Shown: positions 56,146 to 64,000 of the stretch, piece after piece
Numbering within the stretch: position 1 is the stretch's first letter
Layout of the letters: every line of letters begins with the position of its first letter
DNA from: Bradyrhizobium sp. CB1015
GTDB taxonomy: Bacteria; Pseudomonadota; Alphaproteobacteria; Rhizobiales; Xanthobacteraceae
Length of the DNA: 64,000 nucleotides
Reading direction: 5' to 3'
Assembly: GCF_025200925.1 (NCBI RefSeq)
Contig: NZ_CP104174.1
Span: 1,550,001-1,614,000 of the forward strand
Program-made: the position numbers and the translations under genes
Notes under the pieces: model-generated
Databases searched by the model: none
What the model was told of the DNA's origin: nothing
The model's input: only the letters and a program-made list of their open reading frames with translations

Positions 56146-57417
56146 TCAATCTGCTATCGTCGCGCGCATGATGGCTAAATCGACCGTTGCCCGCATCGGC
56201 TGCGGCACCCCGTACGTGCACGAGCGCCAGAGCCACTCGACAGGACCGAACCGATAGCGGCGCAGCCACCACGCGCTGAACACCACCTGCGCGACATACA
56301 CGAAAATGCCGATCGCCAGTGTCGCGGCCACGCCGAGGCGGCCAAATTGGCCTAGACCATAGCCGTAGAAGATCCAGCCGCAGATCACAGATTGCGCCAG
56401 ATAGTTGGTGAACGCCATGCGGCCAACCGGCGCCGCCCAGCCCAGTATCCTCCGCCCGCCCGAGAGGTTCACAGTGGCGATGACTGCGGCCGCATAGCCC
56501 AGGGCCAACACGACGCCGCCCAGCCGTTCTACCGGAAGATGCGCGCGCCCGAGCGACGGCCAATCGAAGAGCTCTTGTCCTGCTGCCGCGAGACTCAATC
56601 CGCCGCCGAGAAGAATGCCAAAGGTTGCGACGACGAACAGCAGGCGCCGGTTCGCCGAAGCCCGACGCAAAACGCCGCTGCGCCACGCGAAGGCGCCGAC
56701 CAGGAACAGCGCGACAGTGCGCGGAAAGACCATGACCTGCAGCGGAAAAATGGCCGGCACCTCGCGGATCCGGAACGCGAGCACATCGAAAAATCCGCCC
56801 GTGCCGTAGGCACGCATCGCGTCCGCGGCAAGAGCGGCCATCTCGGCTGCTCCCGGCAGCGGCACGATCGGCGGTAGCACCGGCATGCTCACGTAGAGCC
56901 CCAGGAGCAGCAGGGCTGCACCCGCCATAAGCCATCGCGCGCCGCCGAGGAAGGGCAGCACCACGAAGCCCTCCAGCGCATATTCGACGAGAATGTCGCC
57001 GTTCCAGATCAAATAGAGATGCACCAGGCCTATCGCCAGCAACACCACCAACCTGCGCATGAGCAAGATCATGCGCCGCGCATCGCCGGGAAGCCGCTCG
57101 AATTGGATGGCGAGGCCGACGCCGAACAGCAGCGAGAACAGCGCAACCGCCTTCGAGTCGACGGCGACCCTCAGCACAGCCGCCACCACCCGGTCGAGCG
57201 GCCCCGCCGGCTCCGCGTTCGGCAAGAACGGCGCGTAGAAGGAGACCCGAAATATGGTGACGATGTTCATGGCGAGCACGCCGAACAGGGCCAAGCCCCG
57301 CAGCACGTCAATCGCGTCGAGCCGCTCCGACGGGCTCATAGGATTTGGAGGCGCTTCACTCGACGTTGGCGCGCTGCGTGAGCCGATGCTTCCGCTGGAC
57401 ATCGCAGGACTCCCCAT
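56146..57417 (-). CDS. DUF418 (YeiB-like) membrane protein
   Basis: 423 residues with about ten transmembrane segments. After a Ser/Pro-rich start, RLDAIDVLRGLALFGVLAMN is the conserved opening of the family, SLLFGVGLAIQFERL follows, and the C-terminal DUF418 domain (APVGRMAFTNYLAQSVIC, YGLGQFGRLG, RRYRFGPVEWLWRSCTYG) is complete. The family is related to acyltransferase-3-like membrane proteins; substrate and reaction are not established. No gene in the neighbourhood gives a hint. The frame is intact, and GC-rich codons match chromosomal genes. Confidence 0.85.
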   Translation of the reverse strand: MGSPAMSSGSIGSRSAPTSSEAPPNPMSPSERLDAIDVLRGLALFGVLAMNIVTIFRVSFYAPFLPNAEPAGPLDRVVAAVLRVAVDSKAVALFSLLFGVGLAIQFERLPGDARRMILLMRRLVVLLAIGLVHLYLIWNGDILVEYALEGFVVLPFLGGARWLMAGAALLLLGLYVSMPVLPPIVPLPGAAEMAALAADAMRAYGTGGFFDVLAFRIREVPAIFPLQVMVFPRTVALFLVGAFAWRSGVLRRASANRRLLFVVATFGILLGGGLSLAAAGQELFDWPSLGRAHLPVERLGGVVLALGYAAAVIATVNLSGGRRILGWAAPVGRMAFTNYLAQSVICGWIFYGYGLGQFGRLGVAATLAIGIFVYVAQVVFSAWWLRRYRFGPVEWLWRSCTYGVPQPMRATVDLAIMRATIAD

Positions 57418-57718
57418 TTCCGGTGGAGAGACTTAGAATCCTGCCTCGTGCCGCGTCAAACTACCTGAATTGGGCGTTCGGGGTTTTGCCGGTTCCAGTC
57501 GATGTGGTCCGGATGGCACCGCCGAGGTCCGGTTCGGGTAATTCTCGACGCGGTTGAGCCAGCAGCAAGTCCGGCCATATCCGCTATGACACAAGGGACT
57601 AAACCGCTCGCGCGGTAGGCCGCTGCGGCAAGCAGGGTGGCCAAGCCGATAGCGCCAAGGGCGTCCTGTCTTGAGATTGAGGGGTTGCAACAACCTCACT
57701 CAAGACAGGAGCATCCCC

Positions 57719-58594
57719 ATGACCGACGAGGCAATGAGCCCGTTGCGCCGGCGCATGATCGAAGACACGACGATCCGCAAGTTCGCGCCGAAGACCCAAC
57801 ATGACTATGTGCAAAGGGTCAAGAACTTCGCGGCGTTTCTCGGGCGCTCGCCCGATACGGCAAGCTTCGAGGACGTGCGCCGCTATCAGCTGCATCTGAC
57901 GGCGAGCGGCGTCGGCGTGCCGACCATCAATCAGACCGTCTCGACACTGCGAATCTTCTTCCGGGTCACGCTCAAGCGCCACGAGATCGTCGAGCATACG
58001 CACGTCATTTACGAGCCGCGCAAGCTGCCGGTGGTGCTCAGCGTCGAGGAAGTGGCGCGGCTACTCGCTGCCGCACCGGGGCTCAAGTACAAGGCGGCGC
58101 TGAGCGTAGCCTATGGCGCCGGCCTGCGCGCCACCGAAGTGATCTCACTCAAGGTCTCCGACATCGACAGCAAGCGCATGATCATCCGCGTCGAGCAGGG
58201 CAAGGGCGGCAAGGACCGCAACGTCATGCTCTCGCCCAGCTTGCTTGACCTGCTGCGGGCATGGTGGAAGGCGGCGCGCCCGCAGGGCTGGCTGTTCCCG
58301 GGCCGCGATCCGGCCCAGCCGATGACCACGCGCCAGCTCAACCGCGCCTGTCACGCTGCTGCCCAGATGGCGGAGATCAACAAGCGCGTCTCGTTGCACA
58401 CCTTGCGGCACAGCTTCGCCACCCACCTCTTGGAGCAGAACATCGACGTCCGCGTGATCCAGGTGCTGCTCGGTCACGCCAAGCTCGACACCACGGCGCT
58501 CTATACCCGCGTCGCCACCAAGACGATCAGCGAGGTCATGAGCCCGCTGGAGCACATCGCGCTCAAGCTCAAGGAGATCCGGCCGCCCGGCTGA
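57719..58594 (+). CDS. Tyrosine recombinase of an IS91-type element
   Basis: 291 residues. N-terminal SAM-like core-binding domain (FAPKTQHDYVQRVKNFAAFL) and catalytic domain with AYGAGLRATEVISLK (Arg), KGGKDRNVML (Lys), SLHTLRHSFATHL (His, Arg), LGHAKLDTTALYTRV (His, Tyr): all catalytic residues are present. The ATG at 57719 is followed directly by typical sequence. It ends 11 nt before the IS91 transposase ATG; the pair of integrase and HUH transposase is typical of this IS91 branch. Intact and probably functional. Confidence 0.85.
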   Translation: MTDEAMSPLRRRMIEDTTIRKFAPKTQHDYVQRVKNFAAFLGRSPDTASFEDVRRYQLHLTASGVGVPTINQTVSTLRIFFRVTLKRHEIVEHTHVIYEPRKLPVVLSVEEVARLLAAAPGLKYKAALSVAYGAGLRATEVISLKVSDIDSKRMIIRVEQGKGGKDRNVMLSPSLLDLLRAWWKAARPQGWLFPGRDPAQPMTTRQLNRACHAAAQMAEINKRVSLHTLRHSFATHLLEQNIDVRVIQVLLGHAKLDTTALYTRVATKTISEVMSPLEHIALKLKEIRPPG

Positions 58595-58605
58595 CGCCAA
58601 GACGC

Positions 58606-59808
58606 ATGTCGCGCCCGGCCCTGGAGGTTGCGGACATCTTCCGCAGCCATGGCCCGGCATGGCGTCGAGCCCATGCCGGCCATGTCAGCCTCGAGCAGCT
58701 CAAGGTGATGTCGGCGATCGAGCGGTGTCGCACGGCAGCCCTTGGTGGCCATGTCGCGCGCTGTGCGGACTGCGCCTATACGACTATCGCCTACAACTCC
58801 TGCCGCAACCGGCACTGCCCGAAGTGCCAGGGCGCCGCCGCGAAGGACTGGCTTGCCGACCGCGAGGCCGAGCTGCTGCCGGTGCCGTACTATCACGTGG
58901 TGTTCACGCTGCCGGCGGCCATCGCCGACATCGCCTACCAGAACAAGGCCGTGGTCTATGATCTCCTGTTCAAAGTCTCGGCCGAGACCATGCTGACGGT
59001 CGCCGCCGATCCGAAGCATCTGGGGGCCAGGATCGGCATCACCGCCGTGCTGCACACCTGGGGCTCGGCGCTGACCCATCATCCCCACGTGCACATGATC
59101 GTGCCGGGCGGCGGCATCTCGCCTGACGGCCAGCGCTGGGTGTCGTGTCGGCCGGGCTTCTTCCTGCCCATTCGCGTACTCTCCCGCCTCTTCCGGCGCG
59201 TGTTCCTGGAGAAGCTCGTCGCTGCCCACCAAGCCGGCCAACTGAGCTTCTTCGGCGATCACGCCCATCTCGCCGAGGCGCAATCCTTCGCGGCTTATCT
59301 CGCACCGCTGCGCAAGGCCGAATGGGTTGTCTACGCCAAGCGGCCATTCGGCGGGCCAGAGGCAGTGCTGGCTTATCTGTCGCGGTATACCCACCGCGTC
59401 GCCATCGCCAACAGCCGCCTGATCGGCTTCGACAGGCAGGGCGTCACCTTCAAGTGGAAGGACTATCGCATCGAAGGCCGCGATCGCTACAACTACAAGC
59501 AGATGACGCTCGAGAACTTCGAGTTCATCCGCCGCTTCCTCATCCACGTGTTGCCCAAGGGCTTGCGCATCCGCCACTACGGCCTGTTCGCCAAAAATGC
59601 CTGCGCCGGCAACATCGCACGCGCCCGTGAGCTGCTTGCCGTTGCAAAACCTGAAGGTCAGCCCACCGCGGCCACCGTCGATCCCAGCAAGCCGGCTTGT
59701 CCATGCTGCGGCGGTCGCATGATCATCATCGAAGTCTTCGCGCGCGGTGCAATGCCACGGCATCGGCCGACAGCTAGAACGAACCACATCAGGATCGACA
59801 CCTCATGA
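58606..59808 (+). CDS. IS91-family HUH transposase
   Basis: 400 residues. N-terminal zinc-binding domain (CADCAYTTIAYNSCRNRHCP, KCQG), then the HUH motif (THHPHVHMIVPGGG) and the Tyr segment (LAYLSRYTHRVAIANSRL), C-terminal PACPCCGGRM second Cys cluster. IS91 elements transpose by rolling-circle replication from one end and can carry neighbouring DNA. It lies behind an integrase gene in the same operon. The frame is complete. The longer frame upstream of the ATG overlaps the integrase and is not used. Confidence 0.9.
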   Translation: MSRPALEVADIFRSHGPAWRRAHAGHVSLEQLKVMSAIERCRTAALGGHVARCADCAYTTIAYNSCRNRHCPKCQGAAAKDWLADREAELLPVPYYHVVFTLPAAIADIAYQNKAVVYDLLFKVSAETMLTVAADPKHLGARIGITAVLHTWGSALTHHPHVHMIVPGGGISPDGQRWVSCRPGFFLPIRVLSRLFRRVFLEKLVAAHQAGQLSFFGDHAHLAEAQSFAAYLAPLRKAEWVVYAKRPFGGPEAVLAYLSRYTHRVAIANSRLIGFDRQGVTFKWKDYRIEGRDRYNYKQMTLENFEFIRRFLIHVLPKGLRIRHYGLFAKNACAGNIARARELLAVAKPEGQPTAATVDPSKPACPCCGGRMIIIEVFARGAMPRHRPTARTNHIRIDTS

Positions 59809-60271
59809 CCGTGCCGCAGCAATCCCGCAAATCCGCTCGCCGCGCCCGCTGGCCCTCGACCGGCCACGGCAGAGCGCGCCCAGATATCCACCAGTCGGCG
59901 CAAATCGTCGGACAATGTGCGGGAGCCGATGCCATCCGCCGCGCATTCGTCAGCGACTTCACCGTTGCGCAACGCGTTGGACCGGCTCGATCCCGATCAA
60001 CGAGCTCGCCCGCGGCGCTCAAATCCCCATAGCGCCTGCCGCACCGCCTTACGTTTCCTCACGCGCGGTTTCCTCCCTTGGAGGCTTTCGGACGCCGGCC
60101 ACCGAATACGCCGCGCCGCCCCTCATGCGGCCGGCATCCGAAACCCTTCACAAAAGCGGAAGTGAATTCAGGGCATTGGCGGCTCCGCGACGGGCTGTTT
60201 GTGGGTTGATGGTACCGCCGTGACTCTCCCGAACCGGAGCCTCGAATCAGGTCGCGAACTCAGTGATTGCC
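59809..60271. other. IS91 3' noncoding end and junction
   Basis: No gene recognised. This should contain one terminus (origin or termination end) of the IS91 element and the junction to the phage Mom-like gene. I could not place the exact border. Confidence 0.4.
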
Positions 60272-61077
60272 ATGGGACAGACTAAAGAAATCCGCGTCGC
60301 GCCGATCTCGAAAGAAAAAAGACGCCGACGCGCTGATCATCAGGCTGCATTACAGCCACAAGACGGTCAACAACGGTTTCCTTTCGCTCGGCGTTTTCCT
60401 CGGCGGGCGCCTTGAAGGCGCGATGACGTTCGGCCCGTCTATGGACAAGAGCAACATTCAAGGGCTGGTGCGCGAGACCCCGTGGAACGGCTTTTTCGAA
60501 TTGAACCGGCTCGCGTTTTCCGAGGCGCTGCCGCGCAACAGCGAGAGCCGCGTACTGGCGGTCGCGATGCGGATGATCAAGAAGCACTATCCCCACACCG
60601 AATGGGTGATCTCGTTCGCCGATGGGTGCCAGTGCGGCGACGGGACATCTATCGCGCGGCAGGCTTCGTGCTCACCGGCATCATTGAACAAGAGCCTTTT
60701 GCGACTGCCCGACGGCTCGGTCACGCTCAAGATGACGAAAGTGACCGGCAAGAACCGCGCGGCGCACTTCGCCAGGACTGGCGGGTCATGGTCCGGTCAG
60801 AGCACGCCACTCGACGGCTACCAGATGCGGTACATCTATTTCGACCCGGTGGCGCGGGCCCGGCTCGTGCCCAAGGAGATCGGATATTCCGAGATCGAGC
60901 GGCGCGGCGCCGGGATGTATCGCGGAATTGCGCGTGGCAAGCAGGCGATGGCCGACCCCAATCGGCACAGCGGCGCGGCAGCGGCGACCGCCCCGCTCCA
61001 ACGTGATCGCGCGATCTCACAGCAAGCCCGTGGTCACCGAGATCAGGCATGCGGCTGCTCAGGCAACGGCTGCGCCC
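60272..61077 (+). pseudogene. Mom-like phage DNA-modification protein, frameshifted
   Basis: Phage Mu Mom converts adenine in DNA to a carbamoylmethyl derivative and protects against restriction. The start MGQTKEIRVAPISK is followed by a slip in an A-rich run (near 60315) to DADALIIRLHYSHKTVNNGF. Next come FLGGRLEGAMTFGPSMDKSN, FELNRLAFSEALPRNSESRV and WVISFADGCQCGDGT. A second shift leads to IYRAAGFVLTGI, a third back to LLRLPDGSVTLKMTKVTG and YQMRYIYFDPVARARLVPKE. The order of blocks fits the Mom family, GNAT-related. An IS256 fragment cuts the end at about 61080. ParB at 53.3 kb is the usual neighbour. Confidence 0.75.
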
Positions 61078-61080
61078 CGG

Positions 61081-61550
61081 TCAAAGTTCAACCTTGGCAG
61101 TGATACCGTCGTGCTCTTCTCCGCAAGCGCGTCCGCTTGCACAAGAGGCATCTTCCCCGGCCTCTCGCCTTGATCTGAAATGCCGCAGGACCGGCAGGCG
61201 CCGGATCTCCCCGTTGAGGCGCTCCACCATGTTGGTCGACTTAATGTGCTTGCGGTGCACCAGGGGCAGACGGAAGTAAGCCAAGGTCTGCTCGATGTTG
61301 TCCTCGGCCCAATCGGTGAGCGTGGGGTATTTGCCGCCCATTTGGCTAGCCGCCGCCAGCGGGCCTTCCCAGTCGACGCCGATCGCGATCAGCACCGCCT
61401 GGCTCGCGATGATGCCCCTCCTCGCGCACCCGCTCATAGCGCCATCACGTACATCTCGGCCAAAGGCCGCAACCGGCGCCTTCTCCGAGCGTCGACCGAG
61501 CAGTTCGAGCAGCTACCACTCCCCACCTGCGCTGGCACGGTATCTTTGTA
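61081..61550 (-). pseudogene. IS256-family transposase remnant, internal deletion
   Basis: The minus strand holds WQLLELLGRRSEKAPVAA near 61500 (another frame), then IASQAVLIAIGVDWEG fused directly to YPTLTDWAEDNIEQTLAYF and HRKHIKSTNMVERLNGEIRR, so about 150 residues between are deleted. The STNMVERLN block is the hallmark C-terminal part of IS256 transposases. It overlaps the end of the Mom-like gene. Confidence 0.7.
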
Positions 61551-61654
61551 CTAAATGTTGTGAACAGAAGGTTTGACCCGCAAAAGTTGCAGAAAACCGC
61601 AAACTACTTCTACGCGCGTCGATTCGACGGGCGCATTTGAAGGAGAATTTCATT

Positions 61655-61813
61655 ATGGCTAAAGTATCGCCCTTCCACTCGAAAAGGCCGAATACAAAGA
61701 ACGTCTATCACGACAACGACAAATGCACCGAAGGCAACAATATTGAGCGGCAGTATCTGGCGTCGGGCACCGGTGGTCGTCCTAAATGCGAGCGTTGCGA
61801 GCGGCTCAGCTAA
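61655..61813 (+). CDS. Small Cys-containing conserved protein
   Basis: 52 residues from an ATG with AAGGAG eight bases upstream. The sequence FHSKRPNTKNVYHDNDKCTE, GNNIERQYLASGTGGRPKCE followed by RCERLS has the pattern of a conserved tiny rhizobial protein with a C-terminal CxxC pair and an inner Cys, a possible zinc knuckle. It is intact. The role is unknown. Confidence 0.6.
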   Translation: MAKVSPFHSKRPNTKNVYHDNDKCTEGNNIERQYLASGTGGRPKCERCERLS

Positions 61814-61879
61814 ACTCGTTTGATCCTTTCCCGTGGTGCGGAGAACCAATTCCCGCCACGGTCCTTTATTTTCCATTCG

Positions 61880-62180
61880 TCACGGGCCATGTGGGTTCAA
61901 ACAGCTTGTGAAGCGATCAGCGAGGGGTGCGTCTTGGAGCTTCGGTACGACGGCTCTTTTCCTCGCGTCGAAGTCGACGCGGTGTGGTACCCAAGATGGG
62001 AATGCCGTCATGCGCGTTTGCGCAAACAAGGGTGGCAGCGTCAGTCACGACCCGTCGGCTGAGCTCTTGAGACTGGACGAGGCCACAGCAGCTAACATCA
62101 CGAACGTTGGCTCTGCCGCTCCTCGCCCCGGCTACCGCAGAAACGATTCGTCATGGCTCAGATCGTCTGCCGACTATGAG
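61880..62180 (+). pseudogene. WYL-like small protein, frameshifted
   Basis: QTACEAISEGCVLELRYDG and FPRVEVDAVWY in one frame continue after about 61990 as DGNAVMRVCANKGGSVSHDP, ELLRLDEATAANITNVG and APRPGYRRNDSSW in another. This order resembles short WYL-domain-type proteins of rhizobia (AI-ERRVLE--Y-G, GY--DG--VMRVW-V-GGS, L-RLDEA). One frameshift makes it non-functional. Confidence 0.45.
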
Positions 62181-62266
62181 CGACAATCGCACTGCGGCAA
62201 CGGTCGCGCAGAATTACGCTGTACACTGCTGCATTTGTTTGTAGGGCCTGCGGGCATCCATTAGGA

Positions 62267-62523
62267 CTAGGGCGAAAGCAGCTTTGCGATTACCGCCGCG
62301 GTGAGCAGCGTAGCGTGACCGTCGGGCGCAATGGCGCAAATGAGCCGCGCCGGGTAAAGGCGGCGGGATCGCTCTCGATCTCGCGGGCGGCTTGCATCGC
62401 GGCGATGACGGTCGATCGCTTCTCGATGCGGTACTTGCCGCGCCCGAGGAAGATGGATGCGGTGAAATGATCCGCCTTGCGGATCGCCACGACCGCCCGG
62501 GTCTCGATCTCGTCAAATCTCAC
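62267..62523 (-). pseudogene. Phage-associated hypothetical, one frameshift
   Basis: From a GTG at 62523 with GGAG upstream: VRFDEIETRAVVAIRKADHF, TASIFLGRGKYRIEKRS, VIAAMQAAREIESDPAAFTR. Near 62345 the frame shifts; it continues LICAIAPDGHATLLTAAVIA to a TAG at 62267, giving about 85 residues. It overlaps the 3' end of the XRE gene by 11 nt and is probably its operon partner. Family not named by me; it looks conserved in prophages of Bradyrhizobium. Confidence 0.5.
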
Positions 62524-62728
62524 GGCCAACTCCGAGCGATACCGCCGCGACGGCGAGCGACATGTATTTCGTGATCGGATGGTCGCCGTGCTCATAACCG
62601 GCCCATGCGCCGCGCGAGCAGCCGATCGCATCGGCGGCTTGTCGCTGCGAATAGCCGAAGCGCGCGCGCCAGTCGGTCAGTGATTGCGGCGTTGCGAAGG
62701 GCGTGGCGCCGGTCTCTGAATTCGTCAT
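62513..62728 (-). CDS. XRE-family HTH regulator
   Basis: 71 residues. The HTH is clear (FGYSQRQAADAIGCSRGAW, AGYEHGDHPITKYMSLAVAA). GGAGA precedes the ATG. Such small Cro/CI-like proteins regulate prophage or island genes. It is divergent from the Nu1-like gene across 180 bp, which probably holds both promoters. Intact. Confidence 0.75.
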   Translation of the reverse strand: MTNSETGATPFATPQSLTDWRARFGYSQRQAADAIGCSRGAWAGYEHGDHPITKYMSLAVAAVSLGVGREI

Positions 62729-62907
62729 TCCCGGGTCTCCTCATTGGCAGGCCATCGCGGAATGCTCGACCCCGAAGGCCGGGAAGCTGACCGATCAGCG
62801 CCGGGCAATCGGCCGGGCGGTATTGGGCCAAATCGCCGGCGGAATGGCCCAGATTTAAGCCACTGGTCGGTGGTTGGAAGACCCAAGGATCGAATGCGAG
62901 CCTGAAA

Positions 62908-63534
62908 ATGGCGGAAGATCAAAGGGTTGCGGCGGCCCCTCAATCGCCCGTGGGGCCGTCACGGGGCCGCCCCGAACCCGGCGGGGCTTCCGCCGCCCCC
63001 GGCGGCAATGCCGCACCAGTAGGCGCCGACAGCGGCGGGCGCGGCCAACTACTGACGAGCAATCTTGCCGGGCGCCTGCTCATGGTCTCGGCAGAGCGCG
63101 TGCGGCAACTCTCGAAAGAGGGCTGGATCGAGAAGCAGGGCAAGGACCAGTTCTATTTGGTCGATGTCGTGCAAGGCTACATCCGCTTTCGCAACGACGC
63201 GGATCGGCGCGCGCAGAAATCCGCCGCTGACAGCCGCGTCCGCGACGCCAGGACGCGCGAGATCGAGTTGCGCAACGCGGTGCGCGAAGGCCGCCTGATC
63301 GAGATCGACGAAGCGATGGCGATCGTCGAGCAGATCACTGGGCTTTTCCGAGCCGAGGCCGCCGGGCTCCCGGCGCGCGTGACGCGCGTGACGCGCGATC
63401 TGCAATTCCGCAAGACAATTGAAACGGCTTTGAATGACATCCTCGAACGGGTCGCAGATATTGCCTCCGAAGGGGGACGTGCTGTGGCATCGGCTCGCGT
63501 TGCTGGCGAGGCCGTCGCGGCCGACGCCGCCTAG
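62908..63534 (+). CDS. Terminase small subunit (Nu1-like)
   Basis: 208 residues. The N-terminus is Gly/Pro-rich, then LAGRLLMVSAERVRQLSKEG, a winged-helix DNA-binding segment as in phage lambda Nu1. It continues FYLVDVVQGYIRFRNDADRR, a charged helix (DARTREIELRNAVREGRLIE) and a C-terminal coiled part ending in an Ala-rich tail (ASARVAGEAVAADAA). The protein starts DNA packaging by binding cos sites. No large subunit follows; the IS1182 element cuts the cassette directly behind it. Intact. Confidence 0.7.
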   Translation: MAEDQRVAAAPQSPVGPSRGRPEPGGASAAPGGNAAPVGADSGGRGQLLTSNLAGRLLMVSAERVRQLSKEGWIEKQGKDQFYLVDVVQGYIRFRNDADRRAQKSAADSRVRDARTREIELRNAVREGRLIEIDEAMAIVEQITGLFRAEAAGLPARVTRVTRDLQFRKTIETALNDILERVADIASEGGRAVASARVAGEAVAADAA

Positions 63535-63584
63535 ATAGTCATTGAGATTCTTGTCGGCTGTGGCGATGAGTGCCTTCAGTGATG

Positions 63585-64000
63585 CCTTTGTAAAAATTCT
63601 TGTCCTTGTTGTTGACTGCCTTGATGCGCGTGCCATCTATCGCCAGTAACTCACGTCCAAAGAGATCGAGGCGTCGGCATAGGATCGTGAACTCGCGGAG
63701 AACCGATTTAAACGCCGCACGATTTTCGCTCCTAAAATCAGCAATGGTTTTGAAGTCCGGCTTGAGGGGTTCGTAGCAACCAGATAACCTCTATGTTCCG
63801 ATGGCACTCGGTTTCCAGCCTCCGGCTTGAACGAACACGATTGAGGTAGCTATAAATTTAGAGCTTCAGTAGATCACCGGGGTCGTAACCGGGCCGCGCT
63901 GTGACCTTCGCGTCTACCCGCGCAAAGCCTAAACTCCTGAGATCGAGCCCATCGACAAAGGCATCAATAAAGCGGACGGGATTCTCGACGCCGACGTAGT
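63585..64000 (-). pseudogene. IS1182-type transposase, N-terminal part, runs off the window
   Basis: The minus strand reads DAFVDGLDLRSLGF near 63950 and GYDPGDLLKL near 63880, followed by a stop, then YLNRVRSSRRLETECHRN with IEVIWLL, LKPDFKTIADFRSENRAAFK and FGRELLAIDGTRIKAVNNKD. These are consecutive blocks of the IS1182 transposase with at least one stop and one shift. The element begins beyond 64000. Confidence 0.7.

Noticed and set aside
58501..59787. 428-residue minus-strand frame opposite the IS91 transposase
   Set aside because: Shadow of a transposase with intact HUH and Tyr motifs.

Overview
The window reads like an accessory (symbiosis-island type) region of a slow-growing rhizobium, most likely Bradyrhizobium. 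The evidence is high GC coding bias, many insertion sequences of rhizobial type (IS3, IS5, IS110, IS256, IS481, IS630, IS91, IS1182, ISL3), a type III effector of the NopD/XopD SUMO-protease class behind a tts-box, NifA/sigma-54-like promoter motifs, and a displaced 45-bp 3' half of a tRNA-Val gene of the kind left by island integration. No rRNA, no complete tRNA and no CRISPR array were seen. A striking share of genes is broken by single-base frameshifts.

Left part, 1-27 kb. It opens with a cyclic-di-GMP block: a membrane diguanylate cyclase (769-2172), a GGDEF-EAL protein with degenerate GGDEF and complete EAL residues (2826-4463), then a tight gene run of zinc-ribbon protein, HlyD-type membrane fusion protein, cellulose-synthase-like glycosyltransferase with a PilZ-like tail, and dCache sensor (5300-9969). 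This resembles a c-di-GMP-activated beta-glucan system of BgsBA type. A TGT-N10-ACA motif and a near-consensus -24/-12 element lie just upstream. The run ends inside the terminus of an IS630 element, followed directly by a second IS630. Then come a decayed avidin gene, an integrase remnant, IS fragments, a frameshifted PHB-depolymerase-like esterase fused to a small-protein fragment, an intact oleate hydratase, a decayed histidine kinase, an acetoacetate-decarboxylase-family protein, a protein of unknown function and a shattered outer-membrane barrel gene.

Middle part, 27-50 kb. The tRNA-Val half-site at 27000-27044 probably marks an island boundary, with the island on the right. Beyond it lie small genes (YegP-like, winged-helix, DUF3892-like), broken NYN-nuclease and ImmA/IrrE-peptidase genes, a MATE remnant, a large serine recombinase with two upstream partner genes, a secreted type-B carboxylesterase behind a possible sigma-54 promoter, and a proteasome-like Ntn hydrolase. 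Five copies of a dispersed tandem-hairpin repeat with compensatory stem changes occur at 29.6, 30.2, 31.7, 44.7 and 44.9 kb. An IS3 element here is split by an IS110 element.

Right part, 50-64 kb. A tts-box precedes a NopD-like Ulp1/C48 effector with internal repeats, split by one frameshift. After it come scattered pieces of one phage-like cassette (ParB-like, Mom-like, XRE regulator, Nu1-like terminase small subunit), separated by an IS110/IS1111 element, a cupin, a DUF418 membrane protein and an integrase plus IS91 HUH transposase pair. The window ends inside an IS1182-type transposase. All family assignments come from motif reading alone.
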